DNA of 64,000 nucleotides, taken from NCBI GenBank assembly GCA_033002965.1, contig JAURVB010012622.1:23668-87667 (forward strand), in the 5' to 3' direction. This document shows positions 23,040-33,881 of the stretch, piece by piece. Under the pieces are notes generated by a model that was not told the DNA's origin, ran no database searches, and saw only the letters and a program-made list of their open reading frames with translations. Within the stretch, counting starts at the first letter, position 1, and every line of letters begins with the position of its first letter. Source of the stretch: Piper betle. Its lineage: Eukaryota; Streptophyta; Magnoliopsida; Piperales; Piperaceae. The translations under genes and the position numbers were made by a program.

Positions 23040-23861
23040 AACATGAGCAAATAAACAAAATTTCTCTTCATGACCATCAACAACATTAGCTACATTCTTG
23101 ACTCGCTCGGGACAATCCTTCTTTAAATGTCTTTCCTTGTCACAAAACTAACAAGTAGACTTACCCTTGAATTTTTCTTTGGATTTAGAGCGCCCTCAAT
23201 TCTTAGGACCTCTACTTTGACTTCTTCCTCTTTTTTTGCCCTTGCTTTTGTCCACTGACAAAGCTGTGCCCGAGATGGACGGTGTGCTATCTACCATGCT
23301 TCTCTTCATCATCTCCTAATTCAAGATTGCACCTAGCACTTCATCAAATTTTAGTTTTTCTTTTGATGCATTACTTATAGATATAATTACCGTATCCCAA
23401 CTCTCCGGCAAAGAACACATGAACATTAAAAATTTAATATCTTCACTAAAAGTCAACTCCACCAATTCAAGTCGTGCCCAAATTTTATTGAAATCATTCA
23501 AATGATTAGCAATAAATTTACCTTCGGGCATCCTTAAAGAGACAAACTTCCTCAATAAAAATAACCTGTTCGAGGCTGATAACTTCTCATAAACACCAGC
23601 TAATGCCTCCATCAAGTTTTTGACGGTCGTCTGTTTGGAGACATTAAACGCCACCGGCTGTGTTAAACACAATCGGACGATGGCTAAGGCTCACCTATCC
23701 AATAAGGCCCACTCCTCGGTTGAGATCGCTTCTGGCTTGGTTCCTACAAGCAGTTGATGTAGTTGCTTCTTGTATAAATGATCTTCAATCTGCATCCTCC
23801 ACCATTGATAATTTGTTCCATCAAATTTCACAATTTTCCCAGTCTTGGAACTGTCTGGCAT
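23040..23861 (-). pseudogene. Copia gag (UBN2 type) remnant
   Basis: Starts ATG 23861 (MPDSSKTGKIVKFDGTNY..W, the usual Copia gag opening). It contains FVSLRMPEGKFIANHLNDFN and LMFMCSLPESWDTVI of the UBN2 gag family, then a zinc knuckle CX2CX4HX4C at about 23110-23155. Internal stops: TGA after WALLDR, one after GAILN, and one between the first two knuckle cysteines (C-stop-F-C). It is therefore dead. Confidence 0.85.
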
Positions 23862-23921
23862 GACTCCCACTTAAATCAAGATCTGATTGAATGGGACCCA
23901 AACTCTACAGACGGCGCCAAT

Positions 23922-24459
23922 TGTTGAAAAAAGCTCCAAAATTGGAGATCAACCACAGCGAACAAAAAGTAATGGGAAAATAAGACCTAAGAAATAAGAT
24001 AAAATAAAACCACAAAAAACAGAGATTTAACGTTGAAAACCCTCATTCAATAGAGAGTCAAAAACTACGGGCAACAACGAATAATTCACTTCTTCAACCA
24101 AAAATTACAGTCATCAAATATATAAAAAGGTGTACAAGAAGATTACTCACACACCCTATACTATTGAGATTACAGGATTTCACTCTCTCTCAATACTCTG
24201 TATAAGATAAACTCGTGAATAATTTTCCCTCTTCTTTTATCATTATATCTCTCTCTGTCTCTCTTTTTCTTGTCTTTTCTTCTACTTGTCTTGCCCTCCA
24301 AGAATGAAGCAAATGAAGCTCAATTTATAAAGAAGCTTTGAGACCCTTCAATCTCCATGGAACAACTAACAACCACCTCTGTTAATATTTCGAGATTTCT
24401 TTAGTATTCTGAGTGTGACAATGAGCTACATATCATTAATACAATTACACATATTAACA
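23922..24459 (-). repeat. 5' LTR of the deleted Copia element
   Basis: 538 bp between the primer-binding site and the right target duplication. Its first about 230 bp in plus-strand orientation (23922-24150) are near-identical to 22666-22899. It contains CT-rich stretches around 24180-24290. Confidence 0.8.
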
Positions 24460-25039
24460 ACTAGACGTTGCATCATTCACAACACCTTCCCCAAAAACAA
24501 AGCTATAGAGCAGTGGAGTATCATCTTGATGCAGAACCTCCTTAAAATTAAATATATAATTAGAATTTGCTGTATACGCAGTAGATGTAGAGGCAAAAAA
24601 TAAAAGAAATGAAGATTGGCAAACTGGCAGGGCAGACTGTATCAGTTGAGGAGAAGATTGTTCCTATAGCTATATTAAAAAAACCCAGTCAAAGTTTGTT
24701 GCATATTATGTGCGTTTAGCTCAGGAATGAATGGCAATTTTCGAAGAGAGGTTAAGGAAGAACCTAAATAGTCTCTGGGTGTTAGTCCATTGAATCCAAT
24801 TTTAGGGAAATGCACCAACAACCTAAACAAATGAACAAGTTACTTATGCAAGTTGTTCATAAATAATAGTTTCAATTCATAAAAGACAGTCCTCTTTTGT
24901 GAGAATCAATTGCTGCTAACTTACTTTTTCATTGAACTCAAACAATCAACATGCATCTAAAAAGAAGGTAGAGATCAAAATAATACCTGCTTTGATTATA
25001 ACCAAGGAAATGAAATCCCACAACACCAAAGGACATTAT

Positions 25040-26003
25040 TGTTGGGAAATATACACTCCAGCGAAAACAAGCCAGAAAATATTTCCCCTACTCGATGAAA
25101 TGAATAGGAGACACCCAAGATAAAAATGGATGGAAACTTTCCTCCCAATTTAGAGAAAAGAAAACCAACCTATTCGATCAACTTTGATTAAGAAATCTCT
25201 TACAATCAAGTATCGAAATAAAATTTGAGAAAACTCTCCTAACTTAAATCAGATCAATAACAAGATCTGAAAGATAAAATTCTTGAGAAATTGAGAAAAA
25301 TATCATACACCTCAAATGAAAAATGGATCAATCTCACACCCTGGATTACGACCCCACTTCAACTTGAGATGATGAAAAACTTCTCCAAACTCTCCCCTTA
25401 TGAGTGAAACCACTCCCCGTTATATGTGGAAAAACTCCACCCAATACATGTAGAAAATTCTACCAAAGTGTGAAAAACTTCACCCCAATAAAAGTAGAAA
25501 CTCTACCCAAATGTGGAAAACTCCACCCAAAAGAGTAACACTACTCCCAATTACAATCCACAGACAAAGGTAGAGAAAGAAAAGAAATTAACCACTGTTG
25601 ATCTTGTCGAAGAACCCGAAGTCATATCTTCACCTCACAACAAACAATTTCACTTTCTTCTCCCACATGCACTACCACATGCACTACCAATAGTGACCCT
25701 GTCTAGATCTGTAATCCCTCAAGTCTCCTCTAAAGGAGAACACTCCATGGAACTTCCCCAAAGGGAAAGCACATCGAATACATACCTCTAATCACATATT
25801 TATAGACTAGAGATATGAATACCACTTAGAAATGAAGAGCCAACTCCAAACACTACTTCTTGAGCATTGGAATCCTCACTAATGAGTCTCTTCACGTATT
25901 CCACAAACTCTCATCGAATTCGTCGTACCTCTTGGTTTATCTTCATGTCTTCACGACTTTCAATGTGACTGAACACTTTCTCATGGGAGGGAATATCTCA
26001 ACA
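25040..26003. mobile_element. Solo LTR inside NHX exon 3, perfect TSD
   Basis: Begins TGTTGGGAAATATACAC and ends GGGAATATCTCAACA, with inverted TGTTG/CAACA ends, flanked by the duplication ATTAT (25035-25039 and 26004-26008). It is 964 bp with no internal region, so a solo LTR from unequal recombination. The exon reads across it: FFHNFPII on one side and MSFGVVG on the other. Positions 25380-25560 carry degenerate short repeats of the type ACTCCACCC-A-TGTGGAAAA. Confidence 0.9.
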
Positions 26004-26543
26004 ATTATGATTGGAAAATTGTGAAAAAAACTACTTCTTCTTAACCTGAAACCGATTAATTTGAACAGAAAAGATTGTGAAACGTTTAATCACGAGAAGA
26101 AAAGATAGGAGCTGTGCGTGTTTTAATATTGGGAAGGTACAATTCTAAAAAGATCGAAACCTTTCCCTGCGTTGAAGATAATTGGTGGGAGAAGGTAAAT
26201 GAAGAACAATTCTTCGTTGAATCTCAAAATATGAGAACTTTTTCCTCTGCACAAGAATAGTATGATAATCCCAGCTATGCAGCCCTGCAAATTATAGAGT
26301 GTTTTCAACAAGATGTGAGCACCGATATTAATGAATTAAAGAAAAGAGAGGAGTAATGAGAATATTAATTAAAGGGCGGACATAAAACCAAGATGGCAGT
26401 GATGGTCTCGTTGAACCATCTGTTCTCTTGAAGCGACCAACGACGATACGAACACAGAGCAGCGCCACAAAGAGAGAGATGGAGGCGACATGGTTGACGG
26501 CCGTCTTGTTGTAGAGAAACCACCGGTCGAAAATCGACGCCAT

Positions 26544-28495
26544 TCCCAATGGAGTAGTACTTCCCCAAGTCGGCATCGGATCGGCGTCGACGTTGTTTTA
26601 TTTTTACTACACATAAAAAGAGAGTGGGAGACGAGGATGGTACTGGTAGGGGGAATAACAAACGAACGAGCGTTGCTGGGTTGGGAGGGTCGAGAGCAGA
26701 CGAGTGCAAGCGCATGCAAAACATGCATGAACTTCGGCCGTTTTCAAAAGTTTGGACGCAGCATGGCAGTTGTTACAGGTTTAGTCCAAGGGCGTGTCGG
26801 GTTGTTCCTAACTATCCCGAGTTCACGACGATAGTTGGTTCAGCCTGTGACAGCAGACATGCTATGAAGCGTTGTGACTCTCTGCTGTGTAATCTTAAGC
26901 TTGTTTGTGTGTCTCTTCGAACTACCAACACTGCTCTCCCACGTCTTTGTTTGTTTTTATTTGTATTTTTGCTCCTAAGCTTTCATTTTGTGGGCTTTTT
27001 TATGTCCGCTCTTCGATGAGGACATCCGAGGAAAGAAAAGAAATCATGGGCACCATCGATCAGTTGGACGGTTTAAGAATCCTTGATCAGTTGGACTTAT
27101 ATACGAGCACCTCAGTGAATACTATTTCCATTTAAAATTTTCATGTACATGTATTCCATAAACTACTGGCAGTGAATGTAGCACCTCATCTACAAGTTCG
27201 CTGTTCAACGTCATAGACTAGATCAACTTGTGTCTAATAAAAATAGAGGAACTGACATGCAGAGTTTTTTTGTTTTTTCTTTTTCTAGGCAACTGATATG
27301 CAGAGTTGCATTGAAGGGAATCATGAAAAAGGTCGGATGTCTGGGGCAGATAGGACTTAACTGAGTGGTTGAAAATGGCACGGTGGAAAGGAAAGGGCAT
27401 TCGGATTGGAGAAGGGGGCTAAGCCAGTAGTGTTGGTGCCATGCCCCAACTCCAATCATGTTGACTAAAATGGTGCCAGCTATTGCTGTAGCAACAAGCA
27501 AATAATAGGAGGGTTCCTTTCAATTGCAATGCTGGACAGAATATTAAATCACCCACAAGCTTTTGCTTTTGCGAAAAACAGGACGTGCCTGCTGCTTACT
27601 CTTTACATATATACCACAACCACCGCAGCATGAATGATGTGCTTGCCTGTCTGTCTCGCTTCCTACTTAAAAGTTTTGGCCGCCACCACCATACCACAAT
27701 TTATACGGAGTAAGTATGGACCACGGCCAAGACATAATGTATAGCAGATATGGTAGTAACTGCTCCATCAATGGTTTCATGGTTGTATTGGGGTCACAAT
27801 TAGGCGTGACTTCGATGGATTGGATTGGATTCTTTGGATTGGACTACGTTACAGTACCAAGATTGTTAGACACGTGACTGAGACCGACCCACCGGGCAGC
27901 AGTTTGATAGAAACGATCTTAATATACCAAATAAAAGGGTAGGTAATGCGAACTGCCTCGCTCTTAAGGCTGCAAGAAAAAAAAGTGACGGAGAAGCAAC
28001 ACGGGTGTACTTGGTTTGGAGCTGTCTGATTTAGAAATCCTACCTCACGGCTCACCCTCCTTTCTTGAGATTGAGTCCTTGTGCTGTCTAATCAAATAAT
28101 ATACATTTGCTTACAAGTAATTCACAACCTTCCAGGGCAGAGAAAATTACCAACCTCCGTTAGCCCATGGGCAGGGCAAAGGATGACCAGAAGAACCCAA
28201 CTACGAAATACCAAAGTTTAATCTATTACATACCATTCATTATTATTATATACAACTACAGTTTTATACTAGATAATGTGAATAATCAAAACATGCTTGG
28301 TTTCATCATAGTTACGCACCTTAAGTTTTTGTTGCTTGTTAGACGCTAACTAGTTGTCGCAAATTAGTGGGACGTCTGACTTAATTTCGCTGATTTAGCA
28401 ATTCACAAACTTCACTTTCACCGCACCTAAGCTGCCAACTTTGCCAGTTAACGCCTGGTTTTAGGTTGTTTAAATTAATTACGACGGGTCCTCTC
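26544..28495. other. Intergenic spacer upstream of FLA
   Basis: 5' flank of the NHX relic followed by spacer. The several open frames at 26.4-27.1 kb are shadows of the NHX exon and promoter region. No other gene, RNA gene or complete transposon recognised. Confidence 0.5.
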
Positions 28496-28502
28496 TCTTT
28501 TA

Positions 28503-28510
28503 ATATAAAA
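28503..28510 (+). promoter_or_regulatory. Candidate TATA box of FLA gene
   Basis: TAATATAAAAATACC about 30 bp before a CA-rich probable start region (28530-28545). A leader exon then ends CGTCCAG|GTACC at 28609, and an acceptor TTTGCAG occurs at 29275, suggesting a roughly 666-bp intron in the 5' UTR. Confidence 0.5.
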
Positions 28511-29329
28511 ATACCTCTTCACCCGCCCCACCGCCATCTTCGACCCATCGTTTCTGTACTTGTTCTGTTTCACTCATCTTGACGACGAGTCCTCTACATC
28601 GCCGTCCAGGTACCACCTCTCCTTCTTCCACCATTTCTTGCTCTTGGGTGCCTCATATTTCTTTCGTTTCTGCTCTATTTCGTGTTGTTTCTGTCTTACA
28701 GGTGGTTCCTTTGTTGTTATAGTTTCTGAATCTACATCTCTTCTGCCTCAGCTTGTTCTAATACTTTGTTCATCTGGGAGAAAACACTGCTTCGCTTTGC
28801 TTCGCGTTTCTGTATCTAAAAATGTGCTCTGTGAATCACATTTTCCCCTCACCTGATTAAATCTGTGATGGCTAACATCTTTAAAATTTTTTTAATATCA
28901 TCTGCTTAACAGTCGATGAATGATCTTTTTTTCTTACTTGACATATATGCTCGATTCCTTCAACATTTTTTAAATGATTGCGCAAATTAAATCCCTAGCA
29001 GCTGTTTGTCATGGCTTCTTGAGAAATTTCCTCTTTTTTTTTCAAACGAGGATCTTTCCCGACAGTGATCTTTCCTCTCGGCAAATATGGCTTTTTTTTC
29101 AACAATTGCACAGTGTATATATATATATATCGATCCATCTCTTAAGGAACAGTAGAATAATAACTTCACATGCTATGCTGCATTGCCTCTCAAAAAGTAA
29201 TGAACTTTAATTACGCTTGCGTAGAGTTGACTCCCCGGATTGAAAATTTGGCTTCGTTTTCAATGTTATTTGCAGTTTTTGTTGTAGTAAAGAAAGAAGA
29301 GGAACGCAGACAGAGAACTGATTTTGACA

Positions 29330-30124
29330 ATGGGATCGCCGCCGGTTGCAACTGTAGTATTTGCTCTTGTTGCGGTGGTGATGGTTGGCTTATCTTCAAC
29401 AACAACAACAAATGCACAGTCCGTCCCGCCGTCTCCTAGTCCAGCTCCGGCACCAGCTCCGGACTTTGTCAACTTGACAGATTTACTCACCGTCGCCGGC
29501 CCATTCCACACTTTCCTCGGCTACCTGGAGTCGACCAAAGTTATCGACACCTTCCAGAACCAGGCCAACAACACCGAGCAGGGCATCACCATCTTTGTGC
29601 CTAAAGACCGAGCCTTCTCCTCCCTTAAAAACCCATCTCTATCCAACCTAACGCAGGACCAGCTCCAGTCCCTCATCCTTTTCCATGCCATCCCGCAGTT
29701 CTTCACCTTGGCCGAGTTCAAAAACCTGAGCCAGACGGGCCCCGTCGCCACCTTCGCCGGCGGACAGTACACGCTGAACTTCACGGACAACATGGGGACG
29801 GTTCATGTTAGCTCCGGGTGGTCCAACACTAAGATTAGCAGCAGCGTGCATTCGACCGACCCCGTTGCCGTGTACCAGGTGGACCAGGTGCTGCTTCCCC
29901 AGGCCATTTTCGGTACTCCGCCGCCTCCCTCGCCTGCACCGGCCCCTGCTCCTGACACTACCCCCGCCGCCGACGCTCCCTCCACTGCAGGCCAAAGAGG
30001 AAGTGGGTCTTCTCCCAGGCCTTCTGCGACTCCCGATGGCAACAATGTAGCTGGTCTTGGTGTATCAGGTCTCTTTGTTCTGCCTTTGATCATCACATTA
30101 TGCGCTTTCATAGTCGCGCTTTGA
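29330..30124 (+). CDS. FLA7: Fasciclin-like arabinogalactan protein (FLA7-like)
   Basis: Intronless coding region, 264 residues from ATG 29330; the frame is open further upstream only through a TTG. Domains: signal peptide 1-30 (ending TTTTNAQ), a first AGP stretch (PPSPSPAPAPAPD, 33-45), one FAS1 domain about 46-190, a second AGP stretch (TPPPPSPAPAPAPD), a Ser/Pro-rich spacer and a hydrophobic C terminus (GLFVLPLIITLCAFIVAL) that fits a GPI-anchor signal. FAS1 box H1 is ITIFVPKDRAFSSL, the central LILFHAIPQFF and box H2 VAVYQVDQVLLPQAIFG; several N-glycosylation sites are present (NNTE, NLTQ, NLSQ, NFTD). It acts at the plasma membrane and cell wall. Similarity to Arabidopsis FLA7 is from memory and seems closer than to FLA11/12. 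Intact. Confidence 0.93.
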   Translation: MGSPPVATVVFALVAVVMVGLSSTTTTNAQSVPPSPSPAPAPAPDFVNLTDLLTVAGPFHTFLGYLESTKVIDTFQNQANNTEQGITIFVPKDRAFSSLKNPSLSNLTQDQLQSLILFHAIPQFFTLAEFKNLSQTGPVATFAGGQYTLNFTDNMGTVHVSSGWSNTKISSSVHSTDPVAVYQVDQVLLPQAIFGTPPPPSPAPAPAPDTTPAADAPSTAGQRGSGSSPRPSATPDGNNVAGLGVSGLFVLPLIITLCAFIVAL

Positions 30125-30840
30125 GGAGAAGAGCTGCGACATTGGGGCAACATTTTGTGAAGGATGTTTCTGGGTATGTATGCAATGCACTGGTTTGTTC
30201 GAAAGATGATGTCTTTGAGGAATCGCTGAGATGCGCGCGCGCTTTTTTTGGCCAAATATCTTTGTGAAGTTGAGATGATGAATTAAAAAGATCACTGCAT
30301 TCTTTGGTGTTGGATTGATATTTGTAGGATTATTGTTTTAATGTTTAATGTTTATGGTATGAAATGTTGATGGATTATTAGTTCAACTCATTGTTCTGAA
30401 TTGCGAGTCGATACCTTCTACCCACCCTGATAATCACTCTTGAAACTTGAATAGCTGTTCTGTTGTGGAAATATTTGTCGCTTGACTTTGATTGGTCCCA
30501 AAAAAAGGCCATGTAAGCTCGTGAAATGAGTCAAATCAAAACTAAAGACGGGAAAAGTGGGAAAATATTGGCGGTGCAAACAATATTACTCTTATCTCTG
30601 TGATGCCATTTTACATTCGTCTTAATTAGTTCCCTTTCGGAATGGTGGTTCGATTACCTTAGGTGGCAGGGACGTTCATTGAGCTCCTCAACAATGGTTA
30701 CCATATTAATAAAAGGGGCTCATTTGAAATGGACTCATAAAAGGTGTTCATTTTTACGGAATCATTTGTAGTATTGGTATTTAGTTTTGGCTGGGATATT
30801 TGGACACTGACAATTTACTACCTTCCTGAACCATTCTAGC
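30125..30840. other. FLA 3' UTR and spacer
   Basis: T-rich 3' region after the FLA stop with AATTAAAAAG near 30280 as a possible polyadenylation signal. No other feature. Confidence 0.5.
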
Positions 30841-30841
30841 C

Positions 30842-31560
30842 CATGGTTATAAAACCGGATCAAGAATTGGTCGATTCAGGGCAATACGAGCTGATTTTTA
30901 ACACGATAAGAATTGGTCGATTTACGACGAGGGAGCGGAGACGGGTAGGTGGGGCGGCAGGGGACGGGTCAGTGGTGGGGGGGGGGGTCGGGAGAAGGCA
31001 GCCAAGCTCGGGTGAGGGCGAACAAGGAAAAGAGGGGTTGCATGGAGTGGGGCTGGCCGAGCGCGGTTGGGGAGGCGACTTGGGAGACGGAGTTGCAGGG
31101 GACGGCGGCAGGGGCGGTGCAGGGGACGGACGAGCCCCAATGCAGGGAGGGGAAGCGGGGTGGGGACGACCGAGGTCGACGAGGGGGAGACAAGGCAGGG
31201 CCACTGACAAGGGGCAGGGCAGATTGGGCGGGGGCAACGGAGAAGGAAACTGCGTGAGGGGAATAGAAGGGTCGGGGAAAAAGAAAATAATCGGTGACAT
31301 TTTCATAATTAAAAGTTAATTCGACTGTGACTCGAGTAAAAAATAAGAAATACCTCCAAATAACTTTAAAAAATCCAAAAAATATTATAAAATATAATAC
31401 ACACGTAAAACTTAAATAATATATTTTATAATTAATAATCACACCAATTTTGACCGATTCAACTAAATTGATTTTTGTCTAATTTTTAATGAATCGATAC
31501 TGATTCAATGACTCCATTCAAATCCTATTTAATGTTCGATTCCGATTTTTGCAAGTATGT
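30842..31560. repeat. G-rich repeat element, copy 2
   Basis: Left end GGTTATAAAACCGGATCAAG, right end TTCGATTCCGATTTTTGCAAG, again imperfectly inverted. Purine/G-rich core 30930-31270, then the AT-rich module (GACTCGAGTAAAAAATAAG..., ATTATAAAATATAATACACA) shared with copy 1. The long open frames on both strands here are a by-product of the skewed composition. Confidence 0.7.
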
Positions 31561-31694
31561 TCTAGCCTACGCTTCTTGTCAAGAATTGTTTCCACATTAA
31601 TAATTGCTCTCGTTGAAAATGTTCATGACACTTCCCGTGAAAATCATGTTTTATTTAAGAGTGGAGAAGTGAATATTTTTTGATGATCATGGAT

Positions 31695-31975
31695 ATATAT
31701 AGGGTTGCTAATTGAGCGAGCCAGCTCGCGAGCATTTAGCATTCAGCTCGGCTTGACTCGACTCGAAACTCGACATTTAAATGCTCGACTTGAACTCGAC
31801 TCGAACTCGAATCTTACGAGCCGAGCTTGAGCAAGGTCGTGTTCGACTCGACTCGACTCGGTTCTAACTCGAACTCGACTCGTAGTTCGACTCGAACTCG
31901 ACTCGATAAAATAATATAATAATATAGTCTTTATATTATATTATATTATATTATATTATATTATATTATATTATA

Positions 31976-32006
<31 letters not shown>

Positions 32007-32375
32007 AATAACAAAGAAGCAAGATAGTTGAGATGGTAAGTATTCACCTTGATGACTTCAAGATTGTGGGTTCAAACCACATTTGGAACCCACATTGGCC
32101 TCATTTTTTTTTAAGTAAGGTACTTTTGACTTTTAATCGAGCTGGTTTCGAGCTAACGAACGAGCTCACAAAAATAAACAGTTTAGGTATATTCGAACTC
32201 GAGTCGAATTCAGAACACATGAAAGATATTCGAGTCGAACTCGAGTCGAACTCAAACACATGAAAGATATTCGAGTCGAACTCGAGCATGTATGTCCAAA
32301 ACTCGTTCGATCTCGAGTCGAGTTCGAACGAGTTTCGAACTATTCGAGCCGAATTTGACCACATGTTTATATATA
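31695..32375. repeat. TCGA-rich element A with tRNA-like core
   Basis: Arms made of short variations of CGAACTCGACTCGA surround a (TA)n/ATTAT-rich stretch (31905-32000) and a segment with a pol III A-box-like GATAGTTGAGATGGTAAG (32023-32040) and B-box-like GTGGGTTCAAACCAC (32066-32080), as in tRNA-derived SINEs. The left terminus AGGGTTGCTAATTGAGCGAGC is the inverted match of the right terminus of element B. Class unresolved. Confidence 0.65.
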
Positions 32376-32379
32376 CACG

Positions 32380-33480
32380 CACTGCTCAAAGAAAGAGGGT
32401 AGTTTTGTTATTAGAAAACTAATTTTTTTTACCCACCATATGATAATATAAAAAAATTTCGCACATTTTATTGTAAAAAGCTCAAGTTTATTTGTATAGA
32501 TGAATTATAATATTATTGCAATTAGCATAAGACAAAGCCATGTTTTTGTGCCCTGTCAACTTTGAAGGAAGTGGGAGAGTGATTTCGATCAAACCTCTGG
32601 CTGCCCGCTTCCCTCAAATTTGAAGAAAAGGTGTAACTGCACCTCAAATGCACTAACGGATTTAGAGGTTTATCAGTTTGGTATCAAGATGTTATTAAGT
32701 GGGCATTTGTAGCTTGATTTTTTTATACCCAAATATCCACGGGTGTAACTAAATCTGACATGACTAAAATTCTTCCCAGAAAGAAATTTGATTGGCCCCT
32801 TCACTTTCTTTTCTTTCTGCTTTAGGCCCTCTTTGGACAGCAAGAAGTTAAAAGAAGGTGAATGTGAGAAAGAAAAAATAAAAAAATAATTACTTTCTCT
32901 GGCATGTTAAATTAGAAAGAAAGAAAATTTTTAATAGCATTATTTTTCACTTTTCCTCATTTTTTAACATTTTTGTGAGAAAATAGTTGTGAATTTTACC
33001 CTAATAGAAATCAATTTTTTTGTTTTTCACATTTTGTACAAACTAAATAAGCAAAAATGTGAAAAACAACACTTTTTCCCCATTTTTTCTCTCTCACAAT
33101 CCAAACATGGAAATATCTTTTACCACGCGTTATTGGGAATGCATGCTATCGGACATGGAAAACCAAGATCAACAAACTACGTAAATTAGTTCGAGAATAC
33201 TACAGATCACAGCAGAAACTTTTACAAAAAAATTACATTAAAGCAACATATATGATGTTTTCATGAAGCCAAAGCGGAACGGAGATCACCACGTCTGATC
33301 TGCTGAAAAACAAGGAGATGGCCGTCATCTAACATCACATGCGCGCAAGACTTACTCCATTATTGAGTATACTGATCCAAATGGAGGCGGTGATTAACAG
33401 ACGCAGGTAAGGAGCTAGCTTATACATAATGATGATATAAATAAGAAATGAATCATAGAAACCGATACATATGTGGAGCA
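32380..33480. other. Intergenic spacer
   Basis: AT-rich. No gene recognised. The last part is the 3' flank of the minus-strand 8-cysteine gene. Confidence 0.5.
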
Positions 33481-33494
33481 ATTGTACCTGGTCC

Positions 33495-33881
33495 TTAAAT
33501 GGAGCGCATCAAGCAATTGGTTTCGGGCCAATCGAATCCCAACTCGTCCTTGCAAATGAAGTAAACGGCGTCAAACAAACCAGATGGAGCTTGTGTTGTC
33601 GGTCCTGCGGGTGAAGAATTACGAAGGGCGGTGTAAATGCACTTGCAGGTGCTTTCATGAGTGCTGCTCATTCCCCGTCCCAGAATCTTCTCCAGCCCTC
33701 TGCAGCACCTGGGTAAGCTCACGACCGACTTTCTCAGAGGTGGGCCGTCGTAGCATGGTCGGAGGTCTATGCCGGTGCAGTCACGGATACTGATTGGTGC
33801 AGTGGCGCCATGGTTGGCCGATTGAAGCAGCACCAATACCACAACCAGCACGGCCTGTAACAACACATGACTCCTCTCCAT
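33495..33881 (-). CDS. Secreted 8-cysteine (LTP/2S-albumin fold) protein
   Basis: Small secreted protein of the bifunctional inhibitor/lipid-transfer/seed-storage fold. I choose ATG 33881 (MERSHVLLQAVLVVVLVLLQ), which gives a clean signal peptide; the frame is open to an upstream ATG at 33971 that would put 30 polar residues in front of it. The mature part has the eight-cysteine pattern C...C...CC...CXC...C...C (DC, RPC, RCC, CKC, ICK, NCL), with K between the paired CXC cysteines. About 128 residues, with a longer-than-usual loop between C6 and C7 (about 30 residues). No GPI tail. It resembles a non-canonical nsLTP-like protein; ligand unknown. Intact and single-exon; a TATA-like TATATATAG lies at 34020-34028. 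Confidence 0.75.
   Translation of the reverse strand: MERSHVLLQAVLVVVLVLLQSANHGATAPISIRDCTGIDLRPCYDGPPLRKSVVSLPRCCRGLEKILGRGMSSTHESTCKCIYTALRNSSPAGPTTQAPSGLFDAVYFICKDELGFDWPETNCLMRSI

Larger units (their letters stand above)
22666..24459 (-). mobile_element. Deleted Copia-type LTR retrotransposon with intact TSD
   Basis: Begins TGTTGAGAAAAATCC and ends ATATTAACA; flanked by the 5-bp duplication ACTAG (22661-22665 and 24460-24464). Read on the minus strand it has a 5' LTR (23922-24459), a primer-binding-like TTGGCGCCGTCTG just inside it, a gag remnant and a 3' LTR, of which only about 230 bp (22666-22899) still match the 5' LTR. Protease, integrase and RT/RNase H are missing, so it cannot move by itself. 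It sits within the NHX pseudogene. Confidence 0.88.
20286..26543 (-). pseudogene. Vacuolar Na+/H+ antiporter (NHX) pseudogene
   Basis: Relic of an NHX1-4 class cation/H+ antiporter (tonoplast Na+,K+/H+ exchange). Exon pieces in order: 26389-26543 (MASIFDRWFLYNKTAV..., then ENRWFNETITAILV in another frame), 26160-26284 (GKSSHILRFNEELFFIYLLP), 24987-26052 (QVKKK-stop-FFHNF, interrupted by a solo LTR), 21759-21859 (GILTVFFCRIIMSQYAWHNV), 21567-21668 (HIFATLSFTAETFMLLHVGM), about 21312-21420 (REAFVFLLSWLSNYL), about 21140-21244 (QFTISGVTWDSADATLVTST), 20286-20462 (KFDDKYMRPIFGG). Lesions: a frameshift in exon 1, CAG to TAG in QVKKKQ, a further frameshift in exon 3, a 964-bp LTR in exon 3, and no trace of the central exons carrying the transport-site DATD/NDATS region. 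FFCGI, conserved in NHX, reads FFCRI. It cannot make a working antiporter. Confidence 0.85.

Noticed and set aside
29324..29329. Two extra codons before the FLA start
   Set aside because: The upstream codon is TTG, not ATG; ATG 29330 begins the signal peptide directly.
30843..31442. Long open frames of 100-158 codons
   Set aside because: Same cause: G-rich core of repeat copy 2, open on both strands.
32020..32085. tRNA gene suggested by A and B boxes
   Set aside because: No acceptor stem pairing or anticodon arm of a functional tRNA can be drawn, and the same segment lacks its B box in element B; better explained as a SINE-like relic.
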